Numbered from the stretch's first letter, positions 36,522-46,806 are shown. The stretch: 64,000 nucleotides of DNA from Haemophilus sp. CCUG 60358 (GCF_001679485.1 NZ_LZOZ01000008.1:124447-188446), one strand, 5' to 3'. Made by a program: numbers and translations. The notes: generated by a model not told the origin, from the letters alone.

Positions 36522-37670
36522 ATGTTAGAACAACCTCTTTCATCCGAAACGAATACAAAAAAGATTAACTTAATGGATTTAACGCGTCAGCAGATGCGTG
36601 AGTTTTTTGCTGAATTAGGCGAGAAACCATTTCGTGCGGATCAATTAGTGAAATGGATTTATCATTTTGGCGAAGATAACTTCGACAATATGACCAATAT
36701 TAATAAAAAATTACGAGAAAAATTAAAAGCGGTCGCTGAAATTAAAGCGCCAGAAGTGGCGGTTGAGCAACGCTCTGCGGATGGTACTATTAAATGGGCG
36801 ATGCAGGTAGGTGAACAGCAAGTTGAAACGGTCTATATTCCTGAAGCGGATCGCGCAACACTTTGTGTTTCTTCTCAAGTAGGCTGTGCGTTAGCTTGTA
36901 CTTTCTGTTCGACAGCACAGCAAGGCTTTAACCGTAATTTAACGGTGTCTGAAATTATTGGTCAGGTTTGGCGTGCATCAAAAATTATCGGTAATTTTGG
37001 TGTGACGGGTGTACGTCCTATTACCAATGTGGTAATGATGGGTATGGGTGAACCATTGTTAAATGTAGCCAATGTTGTACCCGCGATGGAAATTATGCTC
37101 GATGATTTCGCGTATGGATTATCTAAACGACGCGTGACGTTATCCACTTCAGGAGTCGTGCCTGCACTCGATATGTTACGTGATAAGATTGATGTAGCAT
37201 TAGCGATCTCGCTTCACGCACCGAACGATGAATTGCGTGATGAAATCATGCCGATCAACAAAAAATATAACATCAAAATGTTGATGGATTCGGTACACAG
37301 ATACTTAGAAGTATCAAATGCTAACCATGGTAAAGTGACTATTGAATATGTGTTATTAGATCATGTGAATGATGGTACAGAGCATGCGCATCAATTAGCT
37401 CAAGTGTTAAAAAATACCCCGTGTAAAATTAACTTGATCCCATGGAATCCATTCCCAGAAGCGCCTTATGGTAAAAGCTCAAATAGCCGTGTCGATCGTT
37501 TCCAAAAAACATTAATGGAATACGGTTTTACGGTAATTGTGCGCAAAACCCGTGGTGATGATATTGATGCCGCTTGTGGTCAGTTGGCGGGGGATGTGAT
37601 CGACCGAACCAAACGTACAGCAATGAAACGTAAGTTTGGTGAAGGTATTGACGTAAAAGCGGTTAACTAA
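36522..37670 (+). CDS. rlmN: dual-specificity 23S rRNA / tRNA adenine-C2 methyltransferase RlmN
   Basis: Radical SAM enzyme methylating A2503 of 23S rRNA and A37 of some tRNAs. The iron-sulfur motif CALACTFC (C-x3-C-x2-C) is in [22 protein letters not shown] and the C-terminal catalytic Cys (DIDAACGQL) are present. Length is 382 residues. In Haemophilus it heads a cluster with pilF2, rodZ, ispG, hisS and yfgM, all in the same direction here. Confidence 0.96.
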   Translation: MLEQPLSSETNTKKINLMDLTRQQMREFFAELGEKPFRADQLVKWIYHFGEDNFDNMTNINKKLREKLKAVAEIKAPEVAVEQRSADGTIKWAMQVGEQQVETVYIPEADRATLCVSSQVGCALACTFCSTAQQGFNRNLTVSEIIGQVWRASKIIGNFGVTGVRPITNVVMMGMGEPLLNVANVVPAMEIMLDDFAYGLSKRRVTLSTSGVVPALDMLRDKIDVALAISLHAPNDELRDEIMPINKKYNIKMLMDSVHRYLEVSNANHGKVTIEYVLLDHVNDGTEHAHQLAQVLKNTPCKINLIPWNPFPEAPYGKSSNSRVDRFQKTLMEYGFTVIVRKTRGDDIDAACGQLAGDVIDRTKRTAMKRKFGEGIDVKAVN

Positions 37671-37739
37671 GCTAAATATAGCAAGACTTGTAAAGGGAAA
37701 ATGACCTGGAGAAGAGTGATAAGATAGAGGAGTGATAAG

Positions 37740-38282
37740 ATGAAATTAATCCCAATTAACATTCTAAGTGCGGTCATTTTTCCTTTTATTTTTTCAGCTT
37801 GCGTCTCTCAGTCTTCAGTTGACTTTAATAAACAACAAGCAGCAAAAGCACGCGTTGAGTTGGCATTAGGCTATCTGCAACAAGAGGATTTTGTTCAAGC
37901 AAAACTGAATTTAGATAAAGCCTTTGAACATGATGACCGCTATTATCTTGTGCACTCGGCACTTGCGCATTTTTATCAATTACAAGGCGATACGGAAAAA
38001 GCGAAGCAAGCTTATTTACAGGCGATTAAGTTAGATGATAAGCAAGGCGATGTGTATAACAACTTTGGTGCATTTTTATGTGGGCAAGGTGAGTTTGAAC
38101 AAGCTTATTCACAATTTAATGCAGCTCTTGCTGCACCAAATTATTATCATCAAGCAGATACTTACGAAAACATGGCACTTTGTGCTTTTGCTGGAAAACA
38201 AACCGATGTTTATCAACAAGCGTTGGAGAAATTGCGCCAAGTTGATCCTTCTAGAGCGGAAAAGCTCCGTACGCTCAAATAA
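37740..38282 (+). CDS. pilF2: type IV pilus biogenesis lipoprotein PilF2/PilW (TPR)
   Basis: A 180-residue predicted lipoprotein: signal peptide with lipobox FSAC, then three or more tetratricopeptide repeats (VELALGYLQQEDFVQAKLNL; YLVHSALAHFYQLQGD; GDVYNNFGAFLCGQGE). It fits the PilF/PilW pilotin family needed for secretin assembly, and in H. influenzae PilF2 is needed for pili and competence. An uptake signal within the signal peptide encodes SAVIF. The ribosome-binding region is duplicated (GAGTGATAAGAT at 37714 and 37730). Confidence 0.86.
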   Translation: MKLIPINILSAVIFPFIFSACVSQSSVDFNKQQAAKARVELALGYLQQEDFVQAKLNLDKAFEHDDRYYLVHSALAHFYQLQGDTEKAKQAYLQAIKLDDKQGDVYNNFGAFLCGQGEFEQAYSQFNAALAAPNYYHQADTYENMALCAFAGKQTDVYQQALEKLRQVDPSRAEKLRTLK

Positions 38283-38357
38283 TCATTGCCAAAAGCCCCT
38301 TTCGACTTTAAAATTTGGTATTTAGTTTTTTATTTCTATTTCTCTATTTTTATACCT

Positions 38358-39386
38358 ATGAATACAATCGTCGAACAAACTGAAACAACTGAAATCTCCT
38401 TTGGGGATAAACTTCGCCAAACACGCGAAGCATTAAATCTTTCTTTAGAAGATGTGGCAAAGGCAATTTCTTTACGTCCAAGCATTTTGGCAAAATTAGA
38501 AAATAATGAATTTGTCCAAAAAAATGTACCTTCAACCTTTTTGAGAGGTTACGTACGTAGTTATGCGAAATTTTTACGTATTCCTGATGCTGAATGGGCT
38601 CATTTAACTTTTGGTGAAGCACATAAAAATGATTTAAGTAAAAATACACGTGCGACGCGTTCAGTTAACCAATATTCTTCTCACAGCCGTTGGGTAGGCA
38701 CACTCACAACGATTATTTTACTCGCTGCTGTTGGAATGACTGGCTTATGGTGGTGGCAAAATTATCAAAAATCAAACGAAGAACGTGATAATTTAGTGCA
38801 AACCTACGTTGAAAAAGAAAAAACAGCAGAGCTACCGGCTACTCATTCGAATGAAATTCCAGTAACAGTAAATAGTCAGCCTGCGGTGTCAAGCAATGAA
38901 ACTACGTCTGTAGCGGAAAAAACAAATAATGCTGCTGAACCCGCTGTTTCAACGACTCAAGAAAATCAAGCTCAACTAGTAAATGCAGAAGTTTCAACCG
39001 CTGCAACTTCAGCACCTACCGTTGAACAAGCCCAAGCACCTGTTGTGGAACAAACGTTACCTAACACTGAACCAACAACAGAGCAAACTGTGCCAGATAC
39101 ACAAAGTGCGGTTGAAAACCCCGCTATTTCTGAAGCACCAACTACAGCGAAAGGCGATCTCGTTATTGAGATCACGAAAAATTCAAGCTGGATTAGTGTG
39201 AAAGACCAAAAGCGTAAAGTATTAGCGCAAAAAGAATATAAACAAGGCGAAGTTTTAACCTTTAATGGTGACGAATATGCTTTGATTATTGGTGCGCCAG
39301 GTAACGTTCGCATTACTTATAAAGGCGAAGCGTATCCGCTTACAGTTGATGGCCGTGTGGCTAAATTTAAATTACCAAAACCTTAA
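38358..39386 (+). CDS. rodZ: cell shape protein RodZ
   Basis: Bitopic membrane protein linking MreB filaments to the elongation machinery. The 342-residue product has an N-terminal helix-turn-helix of HTH_25 type (SFGDKLRQTREALNLSLEDVA), a basic juxtamembrane region, one TM helix (TTIILLAAVGMTGLWWW), a long Thr/Pro/Glu-rich periplasmic linker (residues ~140-265) and a C-terminal DUF4115 beta domain (NSSWISVKDQKRKVLAQKEY). ATG 38358 is preferred; the longer frame upstream starts with an unlikely hydrophobic stretch. Neighbours pilF2 and ispG are the usual ones. Confidence 0.9.
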   Translation: MNTIVEQTETTEISFGDKLRQTREALNLSLEDVAKAISLRPSILAKLENNEFVQKNVPSTFLRGYVRSYAKFLRIPDAEWAHLTFGEAHKNDLSKNTRATRSVNQYSSHSRWVGTLTTIILLAAVGMTGLWWWQNYQKSNEERDNLVQTYVEKEKTAELPATHSNEIPVTVNSQPAVSSNETTSVAEKTNNAAEPAVSTTQENQAQLVNAEVSTAATSAPTVEQAQAPVVEQTLPNTEPTTEQTVPDTQSAVENPAISEAPTTAKGDLVIEITKNSSWISVKDQKRKVLAQKEYKQGEVLTFNGDEYALIIGAPGNVRITYKGEAYPLTVDGRVAKFKLPKP

Positions 39387-39404
39387 CGAATAATTTACGA
39401 AAGA

Positions 39405-40511
39405 ATGTCAGCAGTAAAACCTACTATCAAACGTCGTGAATCGACAAAAATTTATGTGGGCAATGTACCAATCGGTGGTGATGCACCGATTGCCGTACAA
39501 TCCATGACAAATACTCGCACAACTGATGTTGAAGCGACCGTTGCACAGATTAAATCTTTGGAACGTGTGGGCGCAGATATCGTGCGTGTTTCTGTTCCGA
39601 CCATGGATGCAGCCGAAGCCTTTAAAATCATTAAACAGCAAGTGAATGTGCCATTAGTGGCGGATATTCATTTTGACTATCGTATTGCGTTAAAAGTGGC
39701 TGAATATGGGGTGGATTGCTTACGTATTAATCCAGGCAATATCGGTCGTGAAGATCGTATTCGTGCAGTGGTGGATTGCGCGCGTGATAAAAATATCCCG
39801 ATCCGTATTGGTGTCAATGCTGGCTCATTAGAAAAAGATATTCAAGAGAAATATGGTGAACCAACACCAGAAGCCTTATTAGAATCAGCGTTACGCCACG
39901 TTGAGATCTTGGATCGTTTAAACTTCGATCAATTTAAAGTGAGCGTAAAAGCATCCGATGTCTTCCTTGCGGTAGAATCTTACCGTTTATTGGCAAAAGC
40001 CATTAAACAGCCGTTGCATTTAGGTATTACAGAAGCAGGTGGCGCGCGTGCGGGCTCTGTGAAGTCAGCGATTGGTTTAGGGATGTTGTTAGCGGAAGGC
40101 ATTGGTGATACCTTGCGTGTCTCTTTAGCCGCCGATCCTGTAGAAGAAATCAAAGTTGGTTTTGATATTTTGAAATCGTTACGTATTCGTTCTCGCGGGA
40201 TTAATTTTATTGCTTGCCCAACTTGCTCTCGTCAAGAGTTTGATGTTATCGGCACGGTGAATGCACTGGAACAACGTTTAGAGGATATTATCACCCCAAT
40301 GGATGTGTCTATTATCGGTTGTGTGGTAAATGGCCCAGGTGAAGCATTAGTGTCTGACCTTGGCGTGACTGGTGGTAATAAGAAAAGTGGCTATTATTTA
40401 GATGGCGAGCGTCAAAAAGAACGTTTTGACAACGACGCGATTATTGACCAATTAGAAGCAAAAATTCGTGCCAAAGTTGCACAACAAGATCCAAAAAATC
40501 GAATTATTTAA
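39405..40511 (+). CDS. ispG: 4-hydroxy-3-methylbut-2-enyl diphosphate synthase IspG (GcpE)
   Basis: Penultimate enzyme of the MEP isoprenoid pathway, reducing MEcPP with a 4Fe-4S cluster. Cluster ligands are in [12 protein letters not shown] and [11 protein letters not shown]; the TIM barrel begins with [20 protein letters not shown] and QSMTNT. Length is 368 residues. It starts 18 bases after rodZ and ends nine bases before hisS. Confidence 0.97.
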   Translation: MSAVKPTIKRRESTKIYVGNVPIGGDAPIAVQSMTNTRTTDVEATVAQIKSLERVGADIVRVSVPTMDAAEAFKIIKQQVNVPLVADIHFDYRIALKVAEYGVDCLRINPGNIGREDRIRAVVDCARDKNIPIRIGVNAGSLEKDIQEKYGEPTPEALLESALRHVEILDRLNFDQFKVSVKASDVFLAVESYRLLAKAIKQPLHLGITEAGGARAGSVKSAIGLGMLLAEGIGDTLRVSLAADPVEEIKVGFDILKSLRIRSRGINFIACPTCSRQEFDVIGTVNALEQRLEDIITPMDVSIIGCVVNGPGEALVSDLGVTGGNKKSGYYLDGERQKERFDNDAIIDQLEAKIRAKVAQQDPKNRII

Positions 40512-40520
40512 GGAAAACTC

Positions 40521-41792
40521 GTGGCAAAAAATATTCAAGCAATTCGTGGGATGAATGACTGTTCCCCAACTGAATCTCCACTTTGGCAATGGATTGAAGG
40601 GCAGGTTCGCCAAATTTTAAGTAGCTACGGCTATTCAGAAGTGCGTATGCCAATCGTGGAAAGTACGCCATTATTTGCTCGTGCAATCGGTGAAGTCACA
40701 GATGTTGTCTCAAAAGAAATGTATACATTCTGGGATAATGATGAACAATTAACACTTCGCCCAGAAGGTACGGCAGGATGCGTGCGTGCTGCGATTGAAC
40801 ACGGTTGGATTTACAACAATGAACAACGTTTATGGTATATGGGGCCAATGTTCCGCCATGAACGTCCACAAAAAGGTCGTTACCGTCAATTCCACCAAGC
40901 AGGTGTCGAAGTATTTGGTATCGCAACCGCTGAAATTGATGCGGAGTTAATTATTTTAACTGCACGTTTATGGAAAGCGTTAGGTATTGATCAACATGTT
41001 TCTCTTCAATTAAATTCGATTGGTTCATTAGAAGCACGTGCAAACTATCGTTCTGCATTAGTGGCCTTCTTAGAAAATCACCAAGATTTAATGAGCGAAG
41101 AAGAGAAAGAACGTCTTGTAAAAAATCCATTACGTATTTTGGATACTAAGAATCAAGCATTACAAGATGTATTGGACGGCGCGCCAAAATTATTGGATTA
41201 TTTAGACGATGAAAGTCGCGAGCATTTTGCGCAGTTATGCGGTCTATTAGATGCAGTTGGCATTCAATATGAAATTAATCCCAAATTGGTACGTGGTTTA
41301 GACTATTATAATAAAACCGTATTTGAATGGGTGACATCCGCATTAGGGGCGCAAGGGACCGTATGTGGTGGTGGACGCTATGACGGCTTAGTTGAACAAC
41401 TTGGCGGCCACGCAACAAGTGGTGTCGGTTTCGCAATGGGCTTAGAGCGTTTAGTGCTACTCGTTCAAGAAGTGAATAAATCTATTCCGGTAAAAAGTGC
41501 GGTAGATATTTACGTTGTTTATCAAGGTGAAGGTACAACATTAGCCGCATTCCAACTAGCTGAAAAACTTCGCTCAGAATTACCGCACTTAAGCACAATG
41601 TTACATTGCAGTGGCGGTAACTTTAAAAAACAATTTAAACGCGCAGATAAGTCTGGTGCGACTCTAGCCCTTGTACTTGGCGAAAGTGAAGTGCAAAATA
41701 ATCAAGTTGTGGTAAAACACTTACTTGGCGGAGCAGAGCAGCAAACCATTGATGTGGACAATTTAATTGAACACGTGAAAGCCCAATTTTAA
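40521..41792 (+). CDS. hisS: histidine-tRNA ligase
   Basis: Class II aminoacyl-tRNA synthetase. Motif 1 ([20 protein letters not shown]), motif 2 ([17 protein letters not shown]), the histidine-A motifs ([23 protein letters not shown]) and motif 3 (GFAMGLERL) are all visible, with a C-terminal anticodon domain. Length is 423 residues. The GTG start at 40521, after AAGGAAAA, gives the usual [14 protein letters not shown]-terminus. It precedes yfgM as in many gammaproteobacteria. Confidence 0.97.
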   Translation: MAKNIQAIRGMNDCSPTESPLWQWIEGQVRQILSSYGYSEVRMPIVESTPLFARAIGEVTDVVSKEMYTFWDNDEQLTLRPEGTAGCVRAAIEHGWIYNNEQRLWYMGPMFRHERPQKGRYRQFHQAGVEVFGIATAEIDAELIILTARLWKALGIDQHVSLQLNSIGSLEARANYRSALVAFLENHQDLMSEEEKERLVKNPLRILDTKNQALQDVLDGAPKLLDYLDDESREHFAQLCGLLDAVGIQYEINPKLVRGLDYYNKTVFEWVTSALGAQGTVCGGGRYDGLVEQLGGHATSGVGFAMGLERLVLLVQEVNKSIPVKSAVDIYVVYQGEGTTLAAFQLAEKLRSELPHLSTMLHCSGGNFKKQFKRADKSGATLALVLGESEVQNNQVVVKHLLGGAEQQTIDVDNLIEHVKAQF

Positions 41793-41810
41793 TTTTAGAA
41801 GGATAGGAAA

Positions 41811-42425
41811 ATGGCATATACCATTGAAGAAGAACAAGAACTGAACCAGTTAAAAGAGTGGTGGAAAGACAATGGCAAAACCATTATTGCCGCTTTTATT
41901 CTTGGCGTAGGCGGGATGTTGGGCTGGCGTTATTGGCAGTCTTATCAAGCCAATCAAATTATGCAAGCGTCTGCTGAATATGATGCTCTAGTTTATACTG
42001 CAAACAAAGATGCTGCTGCACAACAAGCTAAAGTGGCTGAATTTGTGAAAGCGCATGATAAAACCAGCTATGCGGTATTTAGCTTATTAGATGAAGCAAA
42101 AGGTTTTGTTGCAAAACAAGATTACGCCTCTGCTGAAAATAGCTTAAAACAAGCGATTGCTCAATCACAAGATGATATCTTAACTTCTCTTGCAGCGCTT
42201 CGTTTGTCTGCGGTGCAATTCCAACAAGGTCAATTTGATGCAGCATTAGCAAGTCTAAATCAAGTGAAAAGCCAAGGCTTTAGTGCACGTAAAGATCTTT
42301 TAGCGGGCGATATTCAAGTCGCAAAAGGCGATGTGAATGGTGCTAAAGCAAGCTTTGAGAATGCACAAAAAAGCGGTAACCCGTTAGAAAAACAAATGGC
42401 GCAGATGAAATTAAATAATCTGTAA
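41811..42425 (+). CDS. yfgM: YfgM family protein, SecYEG-associated
   Basis: A 204-residue single-pass inner-membrane protein with a cytoplasmic N-terminus (MAYTIEEEQELNQLKEWWKDNG), a TM helix (TIIAAFILGVGGMLGWRYW) and a periplasmic TPR-like domain. This is the UPF0070/YfgM architecture; in E. coli YfgM binds PpiD at the translocon, and ppiD is also in this window. It follows hisS by 18 bases with AAGGATAGG and ends in a terminator. Confidence 0.91.
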   Translation: MAYTIEEEQELNQLKEWWKDNGKTIIAAFILGVGGMLGWRYWQSYQANQIMQASAEYDALVYTANKDAAAQQAKVAEFVKAHDKTSYAVFSLLDEAKGFVAKQDYASAENSLKQAIAQSQDDILTSLAALRLSAVQFQQGQFDAALASLNQVKSQGFSARKDLLAGDIQVAKGDVNGAKASFENAQKSGNPLEKQMAQMKLNNL

Positions 42426-42436
42426 TATTTTAATTT

Positions 42437-42460
42437 AGCCCGAATTGCTCGGGCTTTTTT
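42437..42460 (+). terminator. terminator of the rlmN-yfgM gene run
   Basis: AGCCCGA (42437-42443) pairs with TCGGGCT (42449-42455), then a T run. Confidence 0.9.
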
Positions 42461-42477
42461 ATTAGATTTTTGATCTT

Positions 42478-42921
42478 ATGATTCAGAAACCTATTGTGCC
42501 ACCCCCCGTCATTTTTATTGGCTGTGCACTTATCATGGCATATTTGCCTAATCCTTATCCTTTCGAAATCAATGTATTAGTAGTTTATTTGATTGTATTG
42601 GTTTCTTCTGCTATTGCTTTTTTCAGCCTTTGGCAATTCTATAAAAGTAAAGCGAATATCAATCCAATTCACTTAGAAAAAAGTAATGTGTTTGTGGCAA
42701 ATGGTATTTATCGTTTTAGCCGTAATCCCATGTATTTAAGCTTAGCGGGTTTGTTAGTGGCATGGGCGGTTTATTTGCAAAATGCGGTCAGTTTTCTCGG
42801 TGTTTTTCTGTTTATTTACTTCATCACACAATGGCAAATTAAACCTGAAGAATACTGGCTAGAGAAGAAGTTTGGTGAGTCTTATTTGGCTTATAAGAAA
42901 AAAGTCAGACGTTGGATTTAA
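42478..42921 (+). CDS. isoprenylcysteine methyltransferase-like (ICMT/PEMT) membrane protein
   Basis: A 147-residue protein with four hydrophobic segments. The C-terminal core GIYRFSRNPMYLSLAGLLVAWAVYL and KPEEYWLEKKFGESYLAYKKKVRRW matches the small membrane methyltransferase family (PEMT/ICMT fold), whose RxPxY-type and E-E-x-x-L motifs bind SAM. The bacterial substrate is unknown. It stands alone between two terminators. Confidence 0.8.
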   Translation: MIQKPIVPPPVIFIGCALIMAYLPNPYPFEINVLVVYLIVLVSSAIAFFSLWQFYKSKANINPIHLEKSNVFVANGIYRFSRNPMYLSLAGLLVAWAVYLQNAVSFLGVFLFIYFITQWQIKPEEYWLEKKFGESYLAYKKKVRRWI

Positions 42922-42928
42922 CCAATAA

Positions 42929-42958
42929 AAAAATCGCCTACAAATAGGCGATTTTTTT
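42929..42958. terminator. bidirectional terminator between the ICMT-like gene and sodA
   Basis: AAAAATCGCCTA (42929-42940) pairs with TAGGCGATTTTT (42945-42956), four-base loop, A and T runs on both sides. Confidence 0.9.
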
Positions 42959-42976
42959 ATATATTTTGAGAAGCTA

Positions 42977-43624
42977 TTATTTAGCTGCACATCCGCAATC
43001 TGCTAATTTTTTAGCTAAACGCTCCGCAACGAAATCCCAGTTCACTACGTTCCAGAATTCTTTGATGTAGTCTGGACGACGGTTTTGGAATTTCAAGTAG
43101 TAAGCGTGTTCCCAAACATCTAAACCTAAAAGTGGGAAACCTTCACAACCTGCGATTTCTTTACCCATTAATGGAGAATCTTGGTTTGCTGTTGATACAA
43201 CAGATAATTTACCTTGGTTGATCACTAACCACGCCCAGCCTGAACCAAAACGAGTTGCTGCTGCTTTTTCAAATTCAGCTTTAAAGTTTTCTACAGAACC
43301 GAAATCACGTTCGATAGCTGCTTTTAACTCACCCTGTAAAGTGGTGTCTTTTTTCAATGATTTCCAGAATAAGCTGTGGTTTGCGTGACCGCCTGCGTTG
43401 TTACGTAATGCAGTACGTTTTTCAGCTGGGATTTTGTCTAATTGGCTGATTAATTGACCTGAGCACATTTCAGAAAATTCAGCAGGTAAAGTTTCTAACA
43501 CCGCGTTAGCATTGTTTACATAAGCTTGGTGATGTTTAGTGTGATGAATTTCCATTGTTTGTGCATCAAAATGTGGTTCTAACGCATCATAAGCGTAACC
43601 TAATTCAGGTAGAGTATAAGACAT
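42977..43624 (-). CDS. sodA: manganese superoxide dismutase
   Basis: Dismutates superoxide. The 215-residue protein has the four metal ligands: His in [12 protein letters not shown], His in [13 protein letters not shown], and Asp and His in [14 protein letters not shown] and the Gln in the NQDSPL region fit the Mn form. The C-terminus ends LADCGCAAK, with two Cys not usual in SodA. AAGGAAC precedes the ATG. FNR-like boxes upstream suggest oxygen-dependent control. Confidence 0.94.
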   Translation of the reverse strand: MSYTLPELGYAYDALEPHFDAQTMEIHHTKHHQAYVNNANAVLETLPAEFSEMCSGQLISQLDKIPAEKRTALRNNAGGHANHSLFWKSLKKDTTLQGELKAAIERDFGSVENFKAEFEKAAATRFGSGWAWLVINQGKLSVVSTANQDSPLMGKEIAGCEGFPLLGLDVWEHAYYLKFQNRRPDYIKEFWNVVNWDFVAERLAKKLADCGCAAK

Positions 43625-43706
43625 AATATGTTCCTTTTTTAAATGAAGTTAAGGTAATGTTTTTGATAAAACAACATCAAAAAGTAGCTAAATGGTAGCA
43701 GAAAAT

Positions 43707-43720
43707 TTGATTTAGATCAG
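43707..43720. promoter_or_regulatory. FNR-like box upstream of sodA
   Basis: TTGAT-TTAG-ATCAG matches nine of ten core bases of TTGAT-N4-ATCAA. It lies 83 bases upstream of sodA, a known target of anaerobic repression in related bacteria. Confidence 0.5.
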
Positions 43721-43771
43721 TAAATCTTTTAATTATTTGATTATCCGATGAATAGGCTAGGAAAACTTAAT

Positions 43772-43785
43772 TTGTTTTAAATCAA
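43772..43785. promoter_or_regulatory. second FNR-like box in the sodA/ccmA spacer
   Basis: TTGTT-TTAA-ATCAA matches nine of ten core bases of the FNR consensus. It is about 123 bases upstream of ccmA; ccm genes are commonly FNR-activated. The spacer (43625-43907) holds no other feature that I can support. Confidence 0.45.
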
Positions 43786-43907
43786 TAAACACACCGATCT
43801 ACGCCTAAATAGTTATACCTTTTAGCCCTTAAAATCTCGTCAAAATTTCCCCTTGTGGTAGAATACCCGCTGATTTTTAACAAGGTTTTATTTTTAAGGC
43901 TGAGACT

Positions 43908-44549
43908 ATGTTTCCTGCTCATCAACTTCAATTAGAACAATTAGCGTGCCAACGGGGCGATCGTGTATTGTTTACTGATCTTTCACTGCAATTTCAAAGC
44001 GGTGATTTCGTGCAAATTGAAGGGCATAATGGTATCGGTAAAACAAGTTTATTACGGATTTTAGCCGGCCTTGCACAGCCTGTAGAAGGTAAAGTGCGGT
44101 GGAATTCAGACGAGATTACAAAACAACGCGAAGAATATCATCATCAGCTGCTTTATCTCGGCCATCATTCTGGTGTGAAACCTGAATTAACGGCATGGGA
44201 AAATTTAAAATTTTATCAGCAGATTAGTCAAAGCCAGCAAGGCACCGATATTTTATGGGATGTGCTGGAAACAGTGGGCTTACTCGGTCGCGAAGATTTA
44301 CCGGCCGCTCAACTTTCAGCTGGTCAGCAAAAGCGCATTGCCTTGGCGAGATTATGGATCTCGGAAGCACCTCTTTGGATTTTGGATGAACCTTTTACAG
44401 CAATAGACAAAAAAGGGGTTGAAGTTTTGACCGCACTTTTTGAAAATCATGCTAAAAAAGGTGGAATGGTGATTTTAACGAGCCACCAAGAAGTACCAAG
44501 TACGTTATTGAAAAAAATCAATCTTGCTGATTATAAATATAATTCTTAG
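43908..44549 (+). CDS. ccmA: cytochrome c maturation ATP-binding protein CcmA
   Basis: ATPase of the CcmAB complex that releases holo-CcmE during haem delivery. Walker [12 protein letters not shown], signature [14 protein letters not shown] and Walker [13 protein letters not shown] are intact. Length is 213 residues. First gene of a complete ccmABCDEFGHI operon. An in-frame uptake signal encodes LTALFENH. Confidence 0.95.
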   Translation: MFPAHQLQLEQLACQRGDRVLFTDLSLQFQSGDFVQIEGHNGIGKTSLLRILAGLAQPVEGKVRWNSDEITKQREEYHHQLLYLGHHSGVKPELTAWENLKFYQQISQSQQGTDILWDVLETVGLLGREDLPAAQLSAGQQKRIALARLWISEAPLWILDEPFTAIDKKGVEVLTALFENHAKKGGMVILTSHQEVPSTLLKKINLADYKYNS

Positions 44550-44555
44550 ATTTTT

Positions 44556-45221
44556 ATGATATTTTTACAGATTATAAAGCGTGAGCTGAAGATTGCGACC
44601 CGTAAACAAGCGGAAATATTGAACCCGCTTTGGTTCTTTTTAATCGTGATTACGCTGTTTCCATTGGTAATTGGGCCGGATCCTAAGTTACTTTCTCGTA
44701 TTGCACCAGGGGTTGCTTGGGTAGCGGCATTGCTTTCTGCGTTATTGTCTTTTGAGCGTTTATTCCGAGATGATTTTATTGATGGTTCTTTAGAACAATT
44801 GATGCTTACGGCTCAACCTTTAGCGCTAACGGCACTCGCAAAAGTTGTTGCACACTGGCTATTAACTGGTTTGCCGTTGATTTTACTTTCACCTATTGCG
44901 GCTTTATTGCTTTCGTTGGAAGTGAATATTTGGTGGGCGTTGGTGGTCACCTTGCTAGTAGGAACACCAATTTTAAGCTGCATTGGCGCGATTGGCGTGG
45001 CATTGACGGTAGGATTACGTAAAGGTGGCGTATTGCTGAGTTTACTTGTGGTACCATTATTCATTCCGGTTTTAATTTTTGCCTCAGCAATTTTAGATGC
45101 CGCCGCGTTAAACCTCCCTTATGGCGGACAGCTTGCTATTTTAGGCGCTATTTTGGCTGGCGCGATAACTTTATCGCCTTTTGCTATTGCAGCGGCACTA
45201 CGAATTAGTTTAGATAATTAA
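44556..45221 (+). CDS. ccmB: cytochrome c maturation permease CcmB
   Basis: A 221-residue membrane protein with six predicted helices, partner of CcmA. The N-terminus (IIKRELKIATRKQAEILNPL) and AALLSALLSFERLFRDDFIDG are family-typical. It follows ccmA by six bases. Confidence 0.94.
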   Translation: MIFLQIIKRELKIATRKQAEILNPLWFFLIVITLFPLVIGPDPKLLSRIAPGVAWVAALLSALLSFERLFRDDFIDGSLEQLMLTAQPLALTALAKVVAHWLLTGLPLILLSPIAALLLSLEVNIWWALVVTLLVGTPILSCIGAIGVALTVGLRKGGVLLSLLVVPLFIPVLIFASAILDAAALNLPYGGQLAILGAILAGAITLSPFAIAAALRISLDN

Positions 45222-45289
45222 TCATCATTACGGTGAAAGTGCGGTCAGATTTTTAACTGTTTTTTATTTTTTGGAATTAAGGATCTTTT

Positions 45290-46030
45290 ATGTGGAAGTG
45301 GTTACATCCTTACGCAAAACATGAAACCCAATATCATTTATGTGGCAAATTAAGCCCGTTTTTTGGTGTGATTGCGGTTTTATTATTGGCTGTTGGCATT
45401 GTGTGGGGCTTAGCTTATGCACCGGCAGATTATCAGCAAGGCAATAGTTTCCGAATTATGTATGTGCATGTGCCGGCGGCGATTTGGTCAATGGGCGTGT
45501 ATGGTTCGATGGCGATTGCAGCGATTATTGCGTTAGTTTGGCAGATTAAAGCCGCACACCTTTCGATGGTTGCCATGGCACCAATTGGTGCGATGTTTAC
45601 CTTTATCGCGCTAGTCACAGGCGCAATTTGGGGTAAACCAATGTGGGGAACCTGGTGGGTGTGGGATGCGCGTTTAACCGCAGAACTCATTCTTTTCTTC
45701 TTATATATCGGTGTATTAGCCCTTTACTCTGCATTTTCTGATCGTGCGGTGGGCGCAAAATCAGCGGGTATCTTGTGTATTGTTGGTGTGGTTAATTTAC
45801 CAATCATTCACTTCTCGGTAGAGTGGTGGAATACTTTACATCAAGGGGCAAGTATCACGAAGTTTGAAAAACCGTCTATTGCAACGCCGATGTTAATTCC
45901 ACTGATTTTATGTATTTTTGGATTTTTATTTTTATCCATTTGGTTTACGCTCGTGCGTTATCGTGTTGAATTGCTAAAAGAAGATAGCAAACGTCCATGG
46001 GTAAAAGAGTTAGCAAGTAAGCTAAAATAG
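45290..46030 (+). CDS. ccmC: haem export protein CcmC
   Basis: A 246-residue six-helix membrane protein that loads haem onto CcmE. The tryptophan-rich WWD motif is visible in WGTWWVWDARLT, flanked by conserved His (MYVHVPAAIWSMG; HFSVEWWNTLHQ). It lies 68 bases after ccmB, with an uptake signal in the gap. Confidence 0.95.
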   Translation: MWKWLHPYAKHETQYHLCGKLSPFFGVIAVLLLAVGIVWGLAYAPADYQQGNSFRIMYVHVPAAIWSMGVYGSMAIAAIIALVWQIKAAHLSMVAMAPIGAMFTFIALVTGAIWGKPMWGTWWVWDARLTAELILFFLYIGVLALYSAFSDRAVGAKSAGILCIVGVVNLPIIHFSVEWWNTLHQGASITKFEKPSIATPMLIPLILCIFGFLFLSIWFTLVRYRVELLKEDSKRPWVKELASKLK

Positions 46031-46075
46031 TTTTTCATTTTTATTTTAGGATTTTAGGATTTTAGGGAGCGGAAA

Positions 46076-46279
46076 ATGTTTTTCCAAAGTTGGAGTGATT
46101 TTATCAATATGGGAGGCTACGGTTTTTACGTGTGGCTTTCCTACGGCATTAGCCTTGTGGCAATGATCATTTTGGCGATACAAAGCGTCAAAGGACGTAA
46201 AGCAGTATTAAAAGAAGTGTTACGCGAGCAACAACGTGAAGCCCGTTTAAACCAAGCAAATAAAGGAAATACGCTATGA
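46076..46279 (+). CDS. ccmD: haem exporter protein CcmD
   Basis: A 67-residue small membrane protein with one TM helix ([21 protein letters not shown]) and a basic C-terminus ([14 protein letters not shown]), typical of CcmD, which stabilises CcmABC-CcmE. The stop overlaps ccmE by four bases. Confidence 0.92.
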   Translation: MFFQSWSDFINMGGYGFYVWLSYGISLVAMIILAIQSVKGRKAVLKEVLREQQREARLNQANKGNTL

Positions 46280-46806
46280 ATCCAAGACGTAAATCAAGAC
46301 TTTCGATCATCATCTTTGTGATTTTAGGTATTTCGATTGCAACAGGTTTAGTCCTTTATGCACTTCGCCAAAATATCGATTTATTTTATACGCCATCAGA
46401 AGTCATTGAAGGTAAAGAAGGCAAAGCAGATCAAAAACCTGAAGTGGGGCAACGTATCCGTGTAGGCGGCATGGTTGTGGAAGGCACAGTAAAACGCGAT
46501 CCAAAAAGCTTAAAAGTTCGCTTTGACTTAAATGATATTGGTCCATCGATCACTGTAGAATACGAAGGTATTCTTCCTGATCTTTTCCGTGAAGGGCAAG
46601 GTATCGTCGCGCAAGGCGTATTAAAAGAGCCAACTTTATTAGAGGCGACAGAAGTGCTTGCTAAACACGATGAAAATTATGTACCACCAGAATTAGGCGA
46701 AAAAATGCAGAAAGTACATAAGCCAATGGGCGCAGAGTTAAAAGGCGAGAGTGAATCTGATCGTCGTTATAAAGAAACCCAGCAAAAACCGCAAGAAGGT
46801 CAATAA
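46276..46806 (+). CDS. ccmE: haem chaperone CcmE
   Basis: A 176-residue membrane-anchored periplasmic protein that carries haem covalently on a His. That residue is in the motif [14 protein letters not shown], the E. coli-type H-x-x-x-Y signature. One TM helix lies at the N-terminus and an OB-fold follows ([19 protein letters not shown]). The charged C-terminal tail is long but within family range. Confidence 0.95.
   Translation: MNPRRKSRLSIIIFVILGISIATGLVLYALRQNIDLFYTPSEVIEGKEGKADQKPEVGQRIRVGGMVVEGTVKRDPKSLKVRFDLNDIGPSITVEYEGILPDLFREGQGIVAQGVLKEPTLLEATEVLAKHDENYVPPELGEKMQKVHKPMGAELKGESESDRRYKETQQKPQEGQ

Noticed and set aside
38286-38357. N-terminal extension of RodZ with an extra hydrophobic segment
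   Set aside because: RodZ has a cytoplasmic helix-turn-helix N-terminus; the internal ATG at 38358 gives the expected form.
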